In this document: piece after piece, positions 1 through 7,027 of the stretch
Layout of the letters: each line of letters begins with the position of its first letter
How positions within the stretch are numbered: position 1 is the stretch's first letter
NCBI GenBank assembly: GCA_015229095.1
Contig: JADGCE010000054.1
Span: forward strand, 1-13,002
Direction: 5' to 3'
From: Magnetococcales bacterium
GTDB taxonomy: Bacteria; Pseudomonadota; Magnetococcia; Magnetococcales; Magnetaquicoccaceae
Length of the DNA stretch: 13,002 nt
Notes under the pieces: model-generated
What the model saw: the letters and a program-made list of their open reading frames with translations, nothing else
What the model was told of the DNA's origin: nothing
Database searches by the model: none
Program-made: the position numbers and the translations under genes

Positions 1-147
1 CTGCATCCTGGATTCCTCCACCTTCTGAAGGACACCAGTCAATGCCTCTGCCTGCGCTTCTGCCTGGGAAGACGGGACACCGGCTCCCTCCAGCTTCTTG
101 ACAAAGGCCAGCGTGTCAAACGGAACGGCAAAGGCTGTCGTGCCCAT
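1..147 (-). CDS. DUF1640-like (CCDC90-type coiled-coil) protein, N-terminal part, cut by window edge
   Basis: This reading frame starts with ATG at 147 and stays open to base 1, giving 49 codons. The end of the gene lies outside the window. A purine-rich AGGAGG at 157-162, followed by GAGA, sits just upstream of the start. The N-terminus has a Phe-Asp-Thr-Leu-x-Phe-Val-Lys-Lys-Leu stretch (about residues 10-19), then Gly-Val-Pro and an Ala/Gln/Glu-rich helix. This is the usual opening of bacterial DUF1640 proteins, small proteins with a coiled coil and a C-terminal membrane helix and no firmly known role. The diagnostic C-terminal half is not visible, so the family call rests on the N-terminus alone. 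It lies downstream of the RND permease on the same strand, after 280 bases that make co-transcription uncertain. I am fairly sure it is a gene and moderately sure of the family. Confidence 0.7.
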   Translation of the reverse strand, partial: MGTTAFAVPFDTLAFVKKLEGAGVPSSQAEAQAEALTGVLQKVEESRMQ

Positions 148-180
148 GGTGGCTCTCCTCCTGGTTGGACTCTCCCCGGA

Positions 181-243
181 CTATATCGGATCTTCCAGAG
201 CATTGCCATCGGTATTTTGTTCCATGCGTTTCACCCGTTTCAT
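181..243 (-). CDS. Possible 20-residue small ORF or remnant of a small gene
   Basis: The frame reads MKRVKRMEQNTDGNALEDPI and ends in TAG. Its ATG overlaps the TGA of the preceding tiny frame (240-287) in an ATGA junction, and it has no Shine-Dalgarno of its own, so it could only be translated by coupling. Read without the junction, the same frame stays open about 12 codons further upstream (Ser-Arg-Lys-Ser-Asn-Pro-Ala-Cys-Gly-Leu-Phe-Val before the Met). The two pieces could therefore be one small gene split by a frameshift. It is not recognised as a known family. The DUF1640-like start follows 33 bases later. Confidence is low because such short frames arise by chance. Confidence 0.25.
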   Translation of the reverse strand: MKRVKRMEQNTDGNALEDPI

Positions 244-287
244 GACAAACAGGCCGCAGGCTGGGTTAGACTTTCTGCTTCACTCAT
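240..287 (-). CDS. Possible 15-residue small ORF behind a perfect Shine-Dalgarno
   Basis: The frame reads MSEAESLTQPAACLS and stops at TGA (240-242). It starts six bases after TAAGGAGG (294-301), a perfect match to the 16S rRNA tail and the strongest ribosome binding site in the window. The same frame extends upstream to an ATG at 404 (54 residues), but the purines there sit only two bases from that ATG, so 287 is the better start. It could be a small peptide, a leader for the downstream frames, or the start of a frameshifted small gene continuing into 181-243. There is no recognisable family. Confidence 0.3.
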   Translation of the reverse strand: MSEAESLTQPAACLS

Positions 288-293
288 CCGTAT

Positions 294-301
294 CCTCCTT
301 A
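294..301 (-). promoter_or_regulatory. Perfect Shine-Dalgarno (TAAGGAGG)
   Basis: The minus strand reads TAAGGAGG, fully complementary to the 3' end of 16S rRNA, with a six-base spacer to the ATG at 287. A site this good in front of only 15 codons is unusual. It suggests either real small-peptide translation or a decayed gene that has kept its start region. Confidence 0.5.
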
Positions 302-427
302 TCGTGATGCTTTGGCGGCGCACGGCATAGGAGGATCCTGGTTGACTTCCGCACAGGTGACCAGGGCAGAGCTGGGCATGCACGGCATCCACAGGGTCAC
401 GCATACCCTCCTCTCAGGACGAATGCG

Positions 428-3400
428 TCAAACCTCCGGGCGATTGACGGCATCCTGGGCATCCGCCTGGAGGGCAGACTGGCTGCTCCGCTCTGGAAAC
501 AGGCGCCGAATGGTGACAAACAGCACCGGAATCAAAAACAGACCCAATACCGTGGCCGACAACATGCCTCCCATGACTCCGGTGCCGATGGCGCGACGGC
601 TGGCCGCGCCAGCCCCGTGGGAAAAGATCAACGGCATCACCCCCAGTATGAATGCCGCCGAGGTCATGACGACGGGGCGAAACCGCATCCGGCAAGCCTC
701 CAGGGTGGCCTCCAGGAGCGGCATCCCCTGACTCGATAAGGTGCGGGCAAACTCCACAATCAAAATGGCATTTTTTGCCGACAAACCGATCACCGCCACC
801 ACGCCCACCTTGAAATAGACATCATTGGGCATGCCCAACAGCAACACGGCCAGTACCGCACCGAACAGACCGATGGGCACGATCAAAACAATGGCAAACG
901 GTATGGACCAGCTCTCATACAAAGCCGCCAGACAGAGAAAAACCACCAGCAGGGAGAGCCCGAACAACAACGGCACCTGGGCCCCCGCCAGGGATTCCTC
1001 GAATGAGGTGGCAGACCACTCAAACCCGATGCCCGCTGGCAACGAGCGGGTCAATCGTTCCATGGCCAACATGGCCTCGCCCGTGCTGCGACCGGGGGCG
1101 GGATTGCCGGATACCTTCATGGCCGGCATGCCGTTGTAACGATCCAGTTTTGGCGAACCGGTGATCCATTGAAACTGGGCGACCTCTGCCAACGGAATCA
1201 ACTGGTCGCTGCGGTTGCGGACCCGAATCGACAAAATCGCCTCCGGATTGGCCCGACTATGGGCATCGGCCTGTATTTTAACCTGCAGAATGCGTCCCTC
1301 CCTGGTAAAATCGTTGATATAAGCCGATCCCAGGCCGACCTGCAACGTTTCGTTCAACTCGTTCAGATCGATACCCAGGGTGGTGGCCTTGGTGCGGTCG
1401 ATCGTGAGCAGCAGTTGTGGGGCTGCCTCCTGTCCCTCCGGGCGCACCCCCGCCAGGGTGCTCTCCTGGGCGGCCAGTCCCAACAACAGGTTGCGTGCCT
1501 CCAGCAACCGTTCCCGTCCCACCCCGCTGCGATCCTGCAAACGCAGGTCAAAACCACCCACCGCAGAAAGCTCTGGAATGGGCGGCACGTTGAGGGCAAA
1601 AATAAAGGCCTGTTTGATCTGGGACAAAGCGATGTTGGCCCGCAACACAACGGCGGCGACCTGTTGTTCAGGGGCGGGACGATCATCCCAGCTTTTGAGA
1701 CGGGCAAAGACAATGGCGGCATTTTGGCCCCGTCCAAAAAAGCTGAACCCCGCCACCCCCACCACTTTGGCCACCTCCGGCTGCTGCATATAATAGGTCT
1801 CCACCTGGGAGAGAATCTCCACGGTTCGAGCCTGGGTCGCCCCCGGCGGCAGCTGAATGATGCTGACAAAATATCCCTGATCTTCATCCGGCAAAAAGCC
1901 CCCCGGCAGGCGCAAAAAGAGGGCGCCGGCGGTGGCCGCAATGGCCAGATAGAGGCACACATAAAGCAGAGGACGCCGCAAAATGGCGGCCACCGAGGTT
2001 CGATAGCCATGGCTGGCACGTTGAAACAAACGGGAAAATCCATAAAGCAAACGACCCACACCGGCGGGAGAACCCTGGGGTGCGGCGTGCAGCAGGGTGG
2101 CGCACAAGGCGGGCGTCAAGGTCAGGGCCATGAGGGCAGAAAAGAGCATGGTCATGACCAGGGTCACGGCAAACTGCCGATAAATGGCCCCCACACTGCC
2201 ACTGAAAAAGGCCATGGGAATAAAGACCGATGACAGCACCAACGTAATGCCGACGATGGCACCGAAAATTTGCCCCATGGCCCGGTGGGTTGCGGCATGG
2301 GCGGTCAACCCCTCTTCGCGCATCACCCGTTCCACACTTTCCACCACCACAATGGCGTCATCCACCACGATACCGATGGAGAGGACCATGGCAAACAGGG
2401 TCAGGACATTGATGGAGTAGCCCAGCAGATAGATGCCCACCAGGGCACCTGTCAGGGCCACCGGGACCACAATGGCGGGAATAAAGGTGGCGCGCAGGTT
2501 GCCCAGAAACAGATACATCACCAAAAATACCAGTGCCATCGCCTCGACCAGGGTGACCAGCACCTCATGGATGGAAATGCGGATAAAGGTGGAGGTATCG
2601 TAGGGAACATCCCAGGCGATCCCCGCCGGGAAAAATGTTTCCAGCTCCGCCATGCGTGCCTTGATGCGCTGAGCCGTCTCCAGGGCGTTGGCCCCTGGGG
2701 CCACCTTGATACCCACGGCTGCCGTGGGTTGCCCGTTGAGACGGGCGCGAATGGTATACTCCTGGGCACCCCATGCCACTTCGCCCACATCCTTGAGGCG
2801 CACGATGGCCCCCTGGGGATCGGTGCGGAGGATGACATCGCCGAAGGCTTCCGCCGTCGCCAAACGATTGTGCACCAGAATGGGGGCGTTGATCTCCTGA
2901 CCCGGCAGAGCGGGCAGTTGTCCCAATTCTCCGGTGACCAGCGGTACATTTTGCCCGCGTACCGCCCGCAGAGCATCGCCGGGGGAGAGACCAAAGGCGG
3001 CCAGGCGCAGCGGGTCCAACCAGATGCGCATGGCGTATTCGGTGCCAAACAACGTGGCTTCCCCGACCCCAGGCACCCGGCGCAAATGTTCCAGAACCGA
3101 ACTGGCGGTATAACTCCCCAACGCGACCGGGTCATGGCTGCGATCAGGGGAAAACAGGGTGATAAACATGAGATAATTGCGCCGTGATTTGGCGACCGTG
3201 ATCCCCTGCCGCCGCACCTCCTCCGGCAGGCGCGACTCCACCCGTTTGATACGGTTTTGGGCATCCACCGAGGCAACGTCCAGGTTGCTCCCTGAGGCAA
3301 AGGTGAGGGTCAGGGTCATGGCGCCCAGGGAGTCGCTGGCGGACTCCATGTAGAGCAGATGTTCCAGGCCGTTCATCTCCTGTTCGACCAGCGCAGTCAC

Positions 3401-3583
3401 CGTCTCCTCCACCACCTGCGCCGAGGCTCCCGGATAGGTTGCCGTGATGGCAATGGCGGGAGGTGCGACATCGGGATACTGGGCCACGGGCAATTTGCCC
3501 AGGGCAAGCAGGCCCGCCAGCAGAATGACCAGGGCAATGACCCAGGCAAATACAGGACGATCGATAAAAAATCGGGGCAACAT
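428..3583 (-). CDS. RND multidrug efflux permease, HAE1 family (AcrB/MexB-like)
   Basis: This is a full-length, 1051-residue inner-membrane proton/drug antiporter of the HAE1 family. It starts MLPRFFIDRPVFAWVIALVI, the typical first membrane helix. Two large periplasmic loops and twelve membrane segments can be traced. The proton-relay Asp pair falls at residues 408-409 (Gly-Ile-Val-Val-Asp-Asp-Ala-Ile-Val), matching AcrB Asp407/408. The helix-10 Lys is at about 937 (Gly-Leu-Ser-Ala-Lys-Asn-Ala), matching AcrB Lys940, so the pump looks active. The ATG at 3583 is preceded by AGGAGGG (3590-3596) with six bases of spacing. A 55-residue upstream extension of the frame would overlap the adaptor gene and has no family character. 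The start lies 11 bases after the adaptor stop. Substrates cannot be read from sequence: drugs, detergents, solvents or envelope lipids are all possible. An outer-membrane partner must lie elsewhere. Confidence 0.95.
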   Translation of the reverse strand: MLPRFFIDRPVFAWVIALVILLAGLLALGKLPVAQYPDVAPPAIAITATYPGASAQVVEETVTALVEQEMNGLEHLLYMESASDSLGAMTLTLTFASGSNLDVASVDAQNRIKRVESRLPEEVRRQGITVAKSRRNYLMFITLFSPDRSHDPVALGSYTASSVLEHLRRVPGVGEATLFGTEYAMRIWLDPLRLAAFGLSPGDALRAVRGQNVPLVTGELGQLPALPGQEINAPILVHNRLATAEAFGDVILRTDPQGAIVRLKDVGEVAWGAQEYTIRARLNGQPTAAVGIKVAPGANALETAQRIKARMAELETFFPAGIAWDVPYDTSTFIRISIHEVLVTLVEAMALVFLVMYLFLGNLRATFIPAIVVPVALTGALVGIYLLGYSINVLTLFAMVLSIGIVVDDAIVVVESVERVMREEGLTAHAATHRAMGQIFGAIVGITLVLSSVFIPMAFFSGSVGAIYRQFAVTLVMTMLFSALMALTLTPALCATLLHAAPQGSPAGVGRLLYGFSRLFQRASHGYRTSVAAILRRPLLYVCLYLAIAATAGALFLRLPGGFLPDEDQGYFVSIIQLPPGATQARTVEILSQVETYYMQQPEVAKVVGVAGFSFFGRGQNAAIVFARLKSWDDRPAPEQQVAAVVLRANIALSQIKQAFIFALNVPPIPELSAVGGFDLRLQDRSGVGRERLLEARNLLLGLAAQESTLAGVRPEGQEAAPQLLLTIDRTKATTLGIDLNELNETLQVGLGSAYINDFTREGRILQVKIQADAHSRANPEAILSIRVRNRSDQLIPLAEVAQFQWITGSPKLDRYNGMPAMKVSGNPAPGRSTGEAMLAMERLTRSLPAGIGFEWSATSFEESLAGAQVPLLFGLSLLVVFLCLAALYESWSIPFAIVLIVPIGLFGAVLAVLLLGMPNDVYFKVGVVAVIGLSAKNAILIVEFARTLSSQGMPLLEATLEACRMRFRPVVMTSAAFILGVMPLIFSHGAGAASRRAIGTGVMGGMLSATVLGLFLIPVLFVTIRRLFPERSSQSALQADAQDAVNRPEV

Positions 3584-3589
3584 GGCACA

Positions 3590-3597
3590 CCCTCCTA
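3590..3597 (-). promoter_or_regulatory. Shine-Dalgarno of the RND permease, overlapping the adaptor stop codon
   Basis: The minus strand reads TAGGAGGG. The TAG (3595-3597) is the stop of the adaptor gene and its last two bases are part of the AGGAGGG site for the permease start at 3583. Ribosomes ending the adaptor therefore release directly on the next binding site, which favours coupled synthesis of the two pump subunits. Confidence 0.75.
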
Positions 3598-4770
3598 CGG
3601 GGTATGGGGGGTGGCCGTCTGCGCGGCAGCGGGGGGTGACGCGACGGCCTCCAGAACCTTGGGGGTCACTGGGGAACCGGGACGCGCCTTCTGAACCCCG
3701 TTCACAATGACCTTCTCCCCCGGTTGCAATCCCTCCAGAATGATCCAATCTTGCCCGGAAAACCCCCCGGTTTTGACGGCACGGGAGAAGACCTTGTTCT
3801 GCGGGTCCACCATCAACACGCTCTGTCCTTGGGGAGAGGCCTGCACCGCCCGTTGAGGAACGGTAATGCCCTCGCTGGTCGCCAGGGTCATCGTGACCCG
3901 TACAAACTGCCCTGGCAGAAGAATTTTGTCCGCATTGGGAAATTCAGCCCGCAGGGCCACGGAACCGGTCTGCGGCTCCACAGCCAGATCGGTAAACAGC
4001 AACGTGCCAGGGAAAGGGTAGGCGCTGTTCTCTTCCAGGCGCAGCTGGAGTTGCACCTGTTCCACAGGCCGGGCGTTCCCCTGACGAATCGCTTGGCGCA
4101 TACGGAAAAATTCAGGACCGGATTGGGTAAAGTTGACCCGGATGGGATCGATCTGCTCGATGGTGGTCAGATGGGTGGCCTCCTTCTGACCGACCAGCGC
4201 CCCCTCTGTCACCCGGGTGCGCCCGATACGACCCCCAATGGGGGCAGTGATATGGGCATGTTCCAGGTCGATCTGCGCCCGGCGCAACGCAGCCTCGGCC
4301 CCCGCAACCTCCGCCGTGGTTTTTTTGAGTTGGGCCTCCGCCTGATCCCGTTCCTGGCGACTGGCGACGCGGGTGGAAGCCAGCGTCTTGATCCGATCCA
4401 GGGTCTGTTGGGCCAGATGGCGTTCCGCCGTGCTGCGGTCCAGGAGTGCCTGGGCGGACCGCACATGGCTCTCCAGGGCACGGGCATCCAACCGATAGAG
4501 AAGAGCGCCGGCCTGCACCTCCGTTCCCTCGGTAAAGAGAATTTGCTCTACAATGCCCTCCACCTGTGCCCGCACCTCTGCTGTACGGACGGCTTGCAGG
4601 CGTCCAGGCATCTCCTGCTGCAGGGGAATGGTTTTGCGTATGGCAGCCACCAACTCCACCTCCACGGCAGGGGCGGCCTTGGCGGGAGCCGTTGGCGGGG
4701 CAGCCTCGCAGGCTGCCAACAGCGCCAGCAGAGCCACGACGGAGAGGAAGGAGGGGAGGGAGATGGGCAT
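3595..4770 (-). CDS. RND efflux periplasmic adaptor, membrane fusion protein (AcrA/MexA-like lipoprotein)
   Basis: This 391-residue adaptor would link the inner-membrane RND permease to an outer-membrane channel. The N-terminus is a lipoprotein signal peptide with a Leu-Ala-Ala-Cys lipobox, Cys21 being the likely acylation site. Then follow the first half of the lipoyl/barrel-sandwich domain (about 60-95), a heptad-rich coiled-coil hairpin (about 97-170), the second lipoyl half with Ile-Thr-Ala-Pro-Ile-x-Gly-x-Ile-Gly (174-183), a beta-barrel (about 205-295) and the membrane-proximal domain (about 300-370). The Ala/Pro-rich tail is probably flexible. The frame opens four codons earlier with a TTG, but GGAGG at 4776-4780 lies five bases from the ATG at 4770, so that ATG is chosen. 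The gene begins 36 bases after the WecA-like stop without a visible terminator. Family and role are secure; substrate is unknown. Confidence 0.95.
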   Translation of the reverse strand: MPISLPSFLSVVALLALLAACEAAPPTAPAKAAPAVEVELVAAIRKTIPLQQEMPGRLQAVRTAEVRAQVEGIVEQILFTEGTEVQAGALLYRLDARALESHVRSAQALLDRSTAERHLAQQTLDRIKTLASTRVASRQERDQAEAQLKKTTAEVAGAEAALRRAQIDLEHAHITAPIGGRIGRTRVTEGALVGQKEATHLTTIEQIDPIRVNFTQSGPEFFRMRQAIRQGNARPVEQVQLQLRLEENSAYPFPGTLLFTDLAVEPQTGSVALRAEFPNADKILLPGQFVRVTMTLATSEGITVPQRAVQASPQGQSVLMVDPQNKVFSRAVKTGGFSGQDWIILEGLQPGEKVIVNGVQKARPGSPVTPKVLEAVASPPAAAQTATPHTP

Positions 4771-4806
4771 AAAAACCTCCAAGGCAAATCAGTAATCAGC
4801 TCACCA

Positions 4807-5844
4807 TTATAGAGGATGTCGGATGACAAACCAACTGTAGCCAGCCAATACAGCCAAAAAAGTGTAAAACAGAAGGGCATCAGGAAGAGCCAGCAGAAAA
4901 GCAGCGGCGCCCAGCGAGGCAAACAGAGCGGAGGTGGCGACCAGAATGAAAAAAACCTGCTGCTTGTTGTATCCTGAGCGCAGCAGCAGATGATGGATGT
5001 GACCCGTGTCGGAGGCAAAGGGATGGCGACCGGCATGCAAGCGGCGCGCTACGCTGCTGAACATATCGAGCAGGGGAACAGCCAGGATCCACAGAGCGGC
5101 TGCCGGGCTGCAGGCGGGTTGTTCACCATGGGAGAGAGCGCCTGAAAACCAGACCAGGGCAAAGCCCAGAAGCTTGCTGCCCGCATCTCCCATGAAAACC
5201 CGCGCCTGACTGTGGGGGGTAAAGGGGAGATTGAACAGCAAGAAAGGGAGCAGGGCCGCCATGGCCAACAGAATCCACCAGGCATCCTGCCAGCGTCCGG
5301 CCTGGATTGCCAGAAGAAACAGGATCAAAAAAGAGACCAGGGTCTGGCCACCGGCGACGCCGTCCAATCCGTCGGACATATTGACCGCATTGATAATGCC
5401 GACAAAAAAGATCATGGTCCAGAAAACCGCCGACGCCTCCAGGATGACCACGCCCAGACCAGTAAAATCACCCAGATTGTGTATGGTCAGCCCACCCCAT
5501 CCCGTCAACAGGAGGGCCAGCGCAAACTCCGTCACAAAGCGACCCCACGGGTGCAGCGTCCGGCAATCATCCAGACAACCGATCAGCAGGGTACAGGTGG
5601 CCACGATCCACAGAATATTCAGGGGAATGCTGGGAGTCGCCAACCAGAGGCCTCCCAGGCAATAACCGCCATACATGGCCACGCCACCGATCAGCGGGGT
5701 GGGGGCCAGATGGCATTTGCGGGCATCAGGGCGGTCCACCCAACCCATACGGCGGGCGAGTGGCAAACCGGAGAGCAGCAGCAGCAGGGTGGTGAGCAGT
5801 GCCACCGCAATGCCAAGCCAGGGGAGGGGCGGTGCTATCGGCAT
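4807..5844 (-). CDS. WecA/TagO-like undecaprenyl-phosphate sugar-1-phosphate transferase (GT4/MraY superfamily)
   Basis: This is a 345-residue polytopic membrane enzyme with about ten or eleven hydrophobic segments. It would transfer a sugar 1-phosphate, GlcNAc-1-P in the best-known members, from a UDP-sugar to undecaprenyl phosphate, the first step of lipid-linked glycan synthesis. Superfamily motifs are intact: Asp-Asp at 92-93 (matching the Asp90/91 pair of E. coli WecA), Asn-Ala-Val-Asn-Met-x-Asp-Gly-x-Asp-Gly at 152-162, Met-Gly-Asp-Ala-Gly at 218-222, and the His-Ile-His-His loop at 282-285 after an Arg-rich stretch. That loop points to the WecA/TagO branch rather than MraY. The frame is open 72 codons further upstream, but that part overlaps the preceding glycosyltransferase and lacks membrane character. 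The ATG at 5844 has GAAGAGG five bases upstream and starts ten bases after the upstream stop. The sugar is inferred only. Confidence 0.9.
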   Translation of the reverse strand: MPIAPPLPWLGIAVALLTTLLLLLSGLPLARRMGWVDRPDARKCHLAPTPLIGGVAMYGGYCLGGLWLATPSIPLNILWIVATCTLLIGCLDDCRTLHPWGRFVTEFALALLLTGWGGLTIHNLGDFTGLGVVILEASAVFWTMIFFVGIINAVNMSDGLDGVAGGQTLVSFLILFLLAIQAGRWQDAWWILLAMAALLPFLLFNLPFTPHSQARVFMGDAGSKLLGFALVWFSGALSHGEQPACSPAAALWILAVPLLDMFSSVARRLHAGRHPFASDTGHIHHLLLRSGYNKQQVFFILVATSALFASLGAAAFLLALPDALLFYTFLAVLAGYSWFVIRHPL

Positions 5845-5854
5845 GGAGGCCTCT

Positions 5855-7027
5855 TCAAGGTGCGGCAACCGGGGGTTGGAGAGCTTCTCGATACAGCGCG
5901 CACAACGCCGCGCTGACCCGTTCCATGGTAAAATCCCGCTGGGCCAACTGTTTGGCCTGATGGCCCATGTGACGACGACCGCTGTCGTCCATCTGCAACA
6001 GGCGGCACAACCCCGCCTGCAGGCCAAGCGTACCACAGGGCACTTCGATCCCTCCCGCATGGTGTGCCAGAAGGGGAAAATGACACCCCTGGGTGTAGAC
6101 GGCAGGCAAGCCGACCGCCATGGCCTCCAGCAGGGCGCTGCTCAGCCCTTCACTGTGTGAGGGTAACACAAACCCGGAGGCCAAAGCGAACAAATCCGCC
6201 AGGGCCCGGCCCGTCACAACACCCGGCAGAGAGACCCGCTCCTGGATGCCCAGCAGCGCCTGCTGTCGCAACAGATGCTGCTGGTATCCCCGGTAGTCCG
6301 GTCCCGCCAGTACCAGATGCCAATCGGCTGCGCATTCGCTGTGGCAGAGGTTGGCCCAGGCGGTTTGCAGGTCACCCACCCCTTTTTCCTCCCACAGCCG
6401 TCCCAGGTAGAGCAAAATCCGTTTACCCGCCAACCGGGGCCAGCGCAGCACCGCCGCCTCGGCACTGCCCGGATGCTGGAAGGCCTCCGCCTCCAGGCCG
6501 TTGGGAACCACCCGGATCGGTGTGGGCACGGCGGCGCGCCGACAGGCCTCCGCCTCCTGTTGGCTGAGTACGTGCAGAAAGGCCGTACTGCGGAGCATCC
6601 TCTCCAACAGCAGGAGGCGATAGAGTCGTTTGTGCCAGCTCTGGTAGCGCCAGGGTTCCATGAGCGAGCCGTGGGGGGTGATGATCAGCGGTTTGCGCAG
6701 GGCCCTGGCCACCCGCCAGGCGGCCCATACCGGATGATCCCAAAGCATATGGGCATGCACCACATCGCAATCGGGCAGGGTGCGCCACAAGGCGGCGGTC
6801 AACCCGGCCCCCCGGAACCATCGTTTGGGCCATGCCGGCGCAAAGAGCTGACTGCCTGGCAAGAGCTGGCGTACCTCCTCCTGTTGCTGCGGGCTGGCGA
6901 CCCCCAGCACGGTGACCTCCAAAACCGAACGCAAGCTCCGAAACTGGCGGTGAATGACCGTGGCCGGCCCCCCCTGGGTGTGATGAAGAAGACCAGAGAC
7001 GATGGCCAGTCGTATTGTGCCCGTCAT
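5855..7027 (-). CDS. GT4-family glycosyltransferase (GT-B fold)
   Basis: This 390-residue retaining glycosyltransferase would add a sugar to a growing lipid-linked glycan on the cytoplasmic face of the inner membrane. The N-terminal half has a Gly-Gly-Pro-Ala loop (19-22), His-Ala-His-Met (91-94) and Thr-Pro-His-Gly-Ser-Leu-Met-Glu-Pro-Trp (117-126), a pattern common in exopolysaccharide GT4 enzymes. The C-terminal nucleotide-sugar domain has Tyr-Leu-Gly-Arg-Leu-x-x-x-Lys-Gly (207-216) and the E-x7-E motif with Glu293 and Glu301. The ATG at 7027 overlaps the TGA of the upstream gene (ATGA, 7024-7027). The bases before it are C-rich with no Shine-Dalgarno, so translation probably depends on coupling. 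The WecA-like gene follows after ten bases. Donor and acceptor sugars cannot be told from sequence. Confidence 0.92.
   Translation of the reverse strand: MTGTIRLAIVSGLLHHTQGGPATVIHRQFRSLRSVLEVTVLGVASPQQQEEVRQLLPGSQLFAPAWPKRWFRGAGLTAALWRTLPDCDVVHAHMLWDHPVWAAWRVARALRKPLIITPHGSLMEPWRYQSWHKRLYRLLLLERMLRSTAFLHVLSQQEAEACRRAAVPTPIRVVPNGLEAEAFQHPGSAEAAVLRWPRLAGKRILLYLGRLWEEKGVGDLQTAWANLCHSECAADWHLVLAGPDYRGYQQHLLRQQALLGIQERVSLPGVVTGRALADLFALASGFVLPSHSEGLSSALLEAMAVGLPAVYTQGCHFPLLAHHAGGIEVPCGTLGLQAGLCRLLQMDDSGRRHMGHQAKQLAQRDFTMERVSAALCALYREALQPPVAAP

Noticed and set aside
240..404. 54-codon frame starting at ATG 404 just after the RND stop
   Set aside because: The purine-rich site is only two bases from this ATG and the upstream residues look unlike protein. 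The internal start at 287 with the perfect Shine-Dalgarno is more credible.
1169..2233. Long plus-strand open frame (354 codons) opposite the RND permease
   Set aside because: Its Gln/Gly/His-rich composition is typical of antisense shadow of a GC-rich gene, it has no recognisable domain, and it lies entirely within the well-supported permease gene.
2270..3187. Plus-strand open frame of 305 codons opposite the RND permease
   Set aside because: Low-complexity His/Gln/Gly composition and full overlap with conserved permease sequence mark it as a shadow.
3584..3748. N-terminal extension of the RND permease frame by 55 residues
   Set aside because: It overlaps the adaptor gene, lacks membrane or signal character, and the ATG at 3583 has an ideal ribosome binding site and the conserved family N-terminus.
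3724..4812. Plus-strand open frame of 362 codons opposite the adaptor gene
   Set aside because: It mirrors the adaptor coding region, has no family features and no credible ribosome binding site.
5845..6060. N-terminal extension of the WecA-like frame by 72 residues
   Set aside because: It overlaps the coding end of the upstream glycosyltransferase, is Arg/Cys-rich, and ends exactly where the hydrophobic family N-terminus begins.
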